Positions 59,851 through 64,000 of a stretch of 64,000 bases of DNA are shown piece by piece. Every line of letters begins with the position of its first letter. Positions within the stretch are counted from its first letter, which is position 1. Source of the stretch: Nocardioides immobilis. GTDB lineage: Bacteria; Actinomycetota; Actinomycetes; Propionibacteriales; Nocardioidaceae. The notes under the pieces were generated by a model that made no database searches, was not told the DNA's origin, and saw nothing but the letters and a program-made list of their open reading frames with translations. The stretch is from assembly GCF_003515065.1 (NCBI RefSeq), contig NZ_QXGH01000024.1, forward strand, positions 1 to 64,000. The letters are read 5' to 3'. The translations under genes were made by a program, and so were the position numbers.

Positions 59851-62505
59851 TCAGATGCTGATCCCGTGATCGGACCGGGTCTGCAGCGGGCGGTAGGGCT
59901 CCGGCCGGCGCTGGCGGCGGGGCGCGTTGGGGCCATAGCGGTCGATGTCATCGAGAGCGCGGCCGCGGGCATGAGCGGGGCCGAGGTCGGCGCGGTCGCG
60001 GTTGAAGACCGCGATCCAATGCGACCGGGCGTCGTCGAGGTTGTCGGCGACCAGGTGGGCGACGTTGCGGTCGCGGCCGCGGGTCATACCGACGTACGCC
60101 GCAGCGGCGCCGGTGGTCTCGCCGACGACGAGGTGAGCTGTGCGGACCGTCTCGCCTTGGGCGCCGTGGACGGTGGTGGCATAGGCGAGCTCGACATGGT
60201 CGCGGACGTACGCCGCAGGCAGCACTCGGTCACCGGCCCGCCCTTGCACATGGAGACTGCCGTCGGGGTCGAGCCCGGTCACCGTCCAGCAGTCGCGGTT
60301 GGCGACGCCGAGGTCTCGGTTGTTGCGGCGGGTGGCGATCCGGTCACCGGGCCCGAGGCGCTCACCGGCAGCCGTCGTGACTGAACCTGTCGGAGTCGAC
60401 TGTCCGGAGAGGAGGCGTTGGTCCCGAATGGACGCGTTGACGGCGCTGACCTGCTCGCGGGTGTCGGCGATGATGATCTCCTCACCTGTGGTGGGCGAGG
60501 TGGTGAGTGCCGCGAGCCGCTCGACCTCGGAGGCGTGGACCACGACCTCACCGCGCCGGACCAGCGCGTCGAACACCTCACCGCTCCGTTCGCCGGTGCG
60601 CATGAGCAGGCTGAGTTCGGCGTACTCCGGGTCGGCGAAGCGGTGCACGGTCTCGAGCGTCAGTGAGGCCTCGGGTCGTGCCCAGCGGGCGGCGTGGTCG
60701 AGGACGCCGCCGCGGCCGACGGCGGGCAGCTGGTGCCGGTCGCCGAGGAACGCGACCCGCGCGCGGGCTTGGTCGGCGATCGTGAGCAGGGCGCGGGCGG
60801 TGTCCTGGTCGAGCATGCCGGCCTCGTCGACGAGGAGTACGTCGCCGGGCAGCAGTCGGGCCCGAGCATCGGGTTGGGCCTGGACGCGGGACCAGTCGCC
60901 GTCGTCGTTCCACCGGTACCCGTGCTGGTGGATCAACCACGCTGCTGAGAACGCGTCGGCGCCGAGCTGCTGCTCGGCGACTCGAGCCGCCTTCAGGGTT
61001 GGGGTGACCACGACCAACCGCCGGTGCCGGCGCTCCAACAGCTCGCGAGCCGCGGCCAGCGTGGTGGTCTTCCCGGCACCGGCAGCGCCCTCGATCACGA
61101 TCAATCGGTGCGTCCCGGCCAACCCGGCGACAACCTCCCGCTGGGCAGCGTCCAGCCGGCGCCCGGCAATGACGTGGCCGACCCGATCGGGTGCGCCTTG
61201 GTGCTCGGTCCGCGCGAACAGACGGGCGACGAGGTCGGCCTCGACGTCGAGCACCTCACGTGAGGTGAATGCACGCACGTGTTCGGGTACGTCGTCGCGC
61301 TCCAGCAACCGCTCACATCGCCCGACGGTCCGATCGGTCAGGTCCTCGGCGAGCTCACGTCGTACCGCGGTCGTGGCGACGATGTCCACCGACGCGATGA
61401 TCCGTTCGACCTCGCCGCGGATGTCGGCGATGTTCCAACTCGACCGGCGTGCACCCAACCGAGTCAGGACGAGGTCGGCCACCGCGTCCCGGTTGACCCT
61501 GCCGATCGCCGTACTGGTGTGTTGCTGTGAGCCGGCCGGGGGAGTGAAGCCGAGCTCACCGAGTCCCTCGACCCAGCGGCGGCGGAGCTCGGTGCCGTCC
61601 TTGGGCACGACCTTGTCGGGTCGGGCTTCGGCCCAGGCGCGGCGGTCCCAGGCGCGTAGCAATGCCGGGCCGGGCTCCTCCCCGGGGTGCTCGGCGCGCC
61701 ATTCGGCGTCGTATCGGTCGACGTTCCGATTGATCTGTGCGGCGCGGGCGCTGAAAGCACCCGAGTACCGCGCGAGCTGGGTGACCTCGCCGGTGTCGGG
61801 GACGAGGGTGTAACCGTGGGTGGCGAGGGCTTGTCGGAACTCGGGGTCGCAGGCGACGGCAGCGTGCCCTATTCCGTTGATGGCCTCGATGCTGTCCACC
61901 ACGCCGACCGAGTGCAGGCCGCGCCACTTGCCGGCGGCGAAGACGCGGGCGTTGATCTGCAGGTGGAGGTGGCGGTGCGGGTCTCCGGCGCGGGAGGTGT
62001 AGTGCCGCACCACTGCCGCCTCGAGTTTCTCGACCGGCACCTGCACCTGGTTGTCACGGGGCCCGACCCGGGTGGTGGCGTGCTCGGTCAGCCAGCCGAT
62101 GATCTCGACCGCGGCGCGGTCCTGGGCGGCGTCGTACGCGGCGGCGATCTCCGGATGCATCGCCGCTGCCAGCGACCAGGTCTTCGGACCATTAACCACG
62201 ACCTCGACGAACCGCAGACCACGCTCGCCTGTGCGCAGCCGGCCCTTGGCTTGCCCCTTGGTGTCATACCCGGCGACCCACCACTCGTAGGCGTCGCCGT
62301 CCAGCGTCCCCCCTTTCTGAACTGCGGCGATGCCCTCGTGCCCATCCACCGCCGGCGGAGCGGTGGCGACGTACCTGGTCGCAACCCCGGTGCCTTCGGC
62401 GAGGTAGTAGTCGTCCACCCGGGAACGGTCCGCTTCCACGTAGGAGCGGGCCGCGGCCGCCGAGCCGCGGTAGAACTTGACCCCACCGTGCATTGCCCGA
62501 GACAC
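59851..62505 (-). CDS. MobF-type relaxase (TrwC/TraA-like) with helicase domain
   Basis: This 884-residue protein has the N-terminal relaxase domain: KFYRGSAAAARSYVEADRSR with a Tyr near residue 22, and the metal-binding HUH-type motif in DPHRHLHLQINARV (three His). A RecD-like helicase follows: Walker A IEGAAGAGKTTTLAAA, Walker B VLLVDEAGMLD, GDRHQLPAVGRGG, and motif VI region YVGMTRGRDRN. MobF proteins nick oriT and unwind the transferred strand in conjugation. GTG 62505 is used; ATG 62493 is possible. It is shorter than many MobF proteins (over 1000 residues) at the C-terminal end but motif-complete. No transfer-channel genes are in the window. Confidence 0.9.
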   Translation of the reverse strand: MSRAMHGGVKFYRGSAAAARSYVEADRSRVDDYYLAEGTGVATRYVATAPPAVDGHEGIAAVQKGGTLDGDAYEWWVAGYDTKGQAKGRLRTGERGLRFVEVVVNGPKTWSLAAAMHPEIAAAYDAAQDRAAVEIIGWLTEHATTRVGPRDNQVQVPVEKLEAAVVRHYTSRAGDPHRHLHLQINARVFAAGKWRGLHSVGVVDSIEAINGIGHAAVACDPEFRQALATHGYTLVPDTGEVTQLARYSGAFSARAAQINRNVDRYDAEWRAEHPGEEPGPALLRAWDRRAWAEARPDKVVPKDGTELRRRWVEGLGELGFTPPAGSQQHTSTAIGRVNRDAVADLVLTRLGARRSSWNIADIRGEVERIIASVDIVATTAVRRELAEDLTDRTVGRCERLLERDDVPEHVRAFTSREVLDVEADLVARLFARTEHQGAPDRVGHVIAGRRLDAAQREVVAGLAGTHRLIVIEGAAGAGKTTTLAAARELLERRHRRLVVVTPTLKAARVAEQQLGADAFSAAWLIHQHGYRWNDDGDWSRVQAQPDARARLLPGDVLLVDEAGMLDQDTARALLTIADQARARVAFLGDRHQLPAVGRGGVLDHAARWARPEASLTLETVHRFADPEYAELSLLMRTGERSGEVFDALVRRGEVVVHASEVERLAALTTSPTTGEEIIIADTREQVSAVNASIRDQRLLSGQSTPTGSVTTAAGERLGPGDRIATRRNNRDLGVANRDCWTVTGLDPDGSLHVQGRAGDRVLPAAYVRDHVELAYATTVHGAQGETVRTAHLVVGETTGAAAAYVGMTRGRDRNVAHLVADNLDDARSHWIAVFNRDRADLGPAHARGRALDDIDRYGPNAPRRQRRPEPYRPLQTRSDHGISI

Positions 62506-62747
62506 CGCCCGTCACTACTCGTCAACTAGCCTTGAAATGACGCTCGGCCCGCCCAGGCGGGCGGACCGATCTACGGACCTTCGTAGCATGCGTGCCGCTC
62601 GGTTTGAAGGCGGTCGTGATGGTGGCTGGGGGTCGGGTGCGGAAGTCGTCAGTGGTCGTCACGGGGTGTGGTGATTGAGGAAGCTGAGATGGCGCGGAGG
62701 GTCTGGTTTCGGCGATGGGTGCGGGGCATCGGCACTAGGGTGACCGT

Positions 62748-63074
62748 GTGGTCGACGAGTCAGTGCTCTCCGCATTGAGAGAGTTCGTCAGTGAACGCGA
62801 CTGGGACCAGTTCCACACGCCCGCCAGCCTTGCGCGGTCGATAGTCATCGAATCCGCTGAGCTGCTCGAGTGCTTCCAATGGTCGGATCAAGCTGCCCAG
62901 GACGATGTTCGCGACGAACTGGCCGACGTCCTCACCTACTGCCTGTTGTTGGCCAACAAGCTCGGACTCGATCCGGACGAGATTGTCCTTGCGAAACTGG
63001 AGTCGACGAAACAGAAGTACCCCGTCGATAAGGCCCACGGTCGGAGCTCGAAGTATGACCGACTTCCGGATTGA
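62748..63074 (+). CDS. MazG-like nucleotide pyrophosphohydrolase
   Basis: This 108-residue protein starts at GTG 62748. Its all-alpha NTP-PPase fold has the metal-binding pattern IESAELLECF, then DELADVLTYCLLLANKLG (ExxE...ExxD). It hydrolyses nucleoside triphosphates or similar to monophosphates and PPi. The downstream GIY-YIG/DUF2075 gene begins at 63055, 20 nt inside this gene, so they form one operon. Such pairing recurs in accessory regions and suggests a joint defence or DNA-repair role. Confidence 0.85.
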   Translation: MVDESVLSALREFVSERDWDQFHTPASLARSIVIESAELLECFQWSDQAAQDDVRDELADVLTYCLLLANKLGLDPDEIVLAKLESTKQKYPVDKAHGRSSKYDRLPD

Positions 63075-64000
63075 CCGACTGCAGTTCAACCAGGCCGCGG
63101 TCGGCGTTTGGGGACAGCGCAACCATCAGCATCGCGACTGGCCGGTTGTGTACACACTGAACAACCACAACGAGGTGTACGTCGGCGAGTCGCTCGACGC
63201 GGGCGGCCGTCTGCGCCAGCACCTTGATCAGCGCAAGAAGTCACAACTGGTGGAAGCCAGGGTCATCATCGATGACACCTTCAACAAGTCTGCGTGCCTG
63301 GATCTCGAGTCGTATCTGATCCAGTTGTTCCACGGGGACGGGAGGCAGGTCCTCAATGGCAACGCCGGCGTGGTGGATGGCAGCTACTTCCAGCGAGAGC
63401 GCTACCGCAAGCGATTCCGCGAGATCTTCGAGCACCTACGTGCCGACGGCCTCTTCGAGGCGACGATCGAGGAGATCGAGAACTCTGACCTCTTCAAACT
63501 GTCGCCGTTCAAGTCGCTGACTGAGCAGCAAGGTGATGCGGTCGTCTCGATTGTTCAGGGATTGCTGGCGGACCTTCGAGGTGCTCCCGGCAGCGGCACG
63601 GTGATCGAGGGTGGACCCGGGACCGGCAAGACGGTGGTCGCGATCTTCCTCGTCAAGATGCTCCGTGACATCGGAAGTTGGGACGGCGAGCCGTTCGATT
63701 CGGAGACCTACTTGTCGGGGACGTTCACGCCCGAGAACGCCGCAACACTCGAAGGATTGCGGATCGGTCTCGTCGTCCCGCAGCAATCGCTCCGCAAGTC
63801 CATCCAGGCTGTCTTCGCAAAGACGCCGGGGCTGACAGCGGACATGGTCCTGTCGCCGTTCGACGTCGGGAAGAGCGAGCGTCCCTGGGATCTCCTGGTC
63901 GTCGACGAGACCCACCGGCTCAACCAGCGGGCGAACCAGACGTCAGCGCAGAAGAATCGTGAGTTCGCTGAGATCAACGTCAAGCTCTTCGGGAGCGACG
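63055..64000 (+). CDS. GIY-YIG plus DUF2075 P-loop ATPase/helicase (runs off right edge)
   Basis: ATG 63055 opens a frame to the window end (about 315 residues seen). Residues 29-110 form a GIY-YIG nuclease-like domain (VVYTLNNHNEVYVGES, GRLRQHL). From about residue 165 a DUF2075 ATPase begins (SLTEQQGDAVVSIVQ, Walker A GGPGTGKTVVA near 186, GLVVPQQSLRKSIQ), with Walker B VVDETHRLNQR near 283. The rest of the helicase lies outside. It is translationally coupled to the MazG-like gene. Nuclease plus ATPase plus nucleotide hydrolase is a plausible anti-phage module; the exact function is unproven. Confidence 0.82.
   Translation, partial: MTDFRIDRLQFNQAAVGVWGQRNHQHRDWPVVYTLNNHNEVYVGESLDAGGRLRQHLDQRKKSQLVEARVIIDDTFNKSACLDLESYLIQLFHGDGRQVLNGNAGVVDGSYFQRERYRKRFREIFEHLRADGLFEATIEEIENSDLFKLSPFKSLTEQQGDAVVSIVQGLLADLRGAPGSGTVIEGGPGTGKTVVAIFLVKMLRDIGSWDGEPFDSETYLSGTFTPENAATLEGLRIGLVVPQQSLRKSIQAVFAKTPGLTADMVLSPFDVGKSERPWDLLVVDETHRLNQRANQTSAQKNREFAEINVKLFGSD

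Noticed and set aside
60299..61813. 504-residue plus-strand frame opposite the relaxase gene
   Set aside because: Ser/Arg/Ala-rich with no motif, while the minus-strand relaxase-helicase has a complete motif set.

Overview
The window is G+C-rich DNA from an actinobacterium, most likely a Nocardioides-like member of the Propionibacteriales. This is inferred from a DUF222/HNH gene fragment, a mycothiol-dependent-type DinB/maleylpyruvate isomerase protein, a SigG-like ECF sigma factor, actinobacterial-style relaxase, HTH and excisionase genes, and frequent GTG starts with 4-nt GTGA/ATGA overlaps. No rRNA, intact tRNA or CRISPR array was seen.

Left part, about 1-33 kb, mostly chromosomal in character. 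Nested IS3-family remnants (1-495) interrupt a DUF222/HNH gene. A long leftward purine-catabolism operon follows (12541 to 1076). It encodes an NCS2 permease fused to an OHCU-decarboxylase-like domain, xanthine dehydrogenase small and large subunits, XdhC and guanine deaminase. It ends in a trio (Rieske-less oxygenase, reductase carrying the missing Rieske centre, GST-like protein) with the architecture of the NdmC/NdmD/NdmE N7-demethylase. One good sigma-70-type promoter and two palindromes lie before the permease. Next come a class II amidotransferase, a class III cyclase, an acyltransferase-like membrane protein, a nitroreductase/VOC pair, a subtilase with Trp-Asn-rich tail repeats, a GGDEF-EAL protein, two RTX-repeat secreted proteins, a SigG-like sigma/VOC/Arr block, an MFS pump, small redox/detoxification genes and a TIR-like candidate immune effector.

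Right part, about 33.6-64 kb, is accessory. It opens with a tyrosine integrase preceded by direct repeats and a hairpin, followed by two toxin-antitoxin sets and a second integrase remnant. After several hypothetical genes, a HAD protein, an M4-type peptidase and a decayed DUF255 gene comes a tightly overlapped four-gene operon (44271-50477). It looks like a split LodA/GoxA-type tryptophylquinone oxidase: the N-half and the C-half (the latter fused to a ferritin-like domain) are separate genes, and a radical-SAM/SPASM protein and a flavin monooxygenase complete the set. Then come a Dyp-type peroxidase (frameshifted) with an unknown partner, a three-gene SIR2/SMC system matching Lamassu (ABC-3C) architecture, an excisionase, HTH and MobF relaxase without an adjacent integrase, and a MazG-like/GIY-YIG-DUF2075 pair running off the right edge.

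The strongest candidates for new biology are the split quinone-cofactor oxidase operon and the NdmCDE-like trio inside a purine operon. The SIR2 Lamassu-like system, the TIR-like effector and the MazG/DUF2075 pair make 31.8-64 kb look like a defence-rich island.
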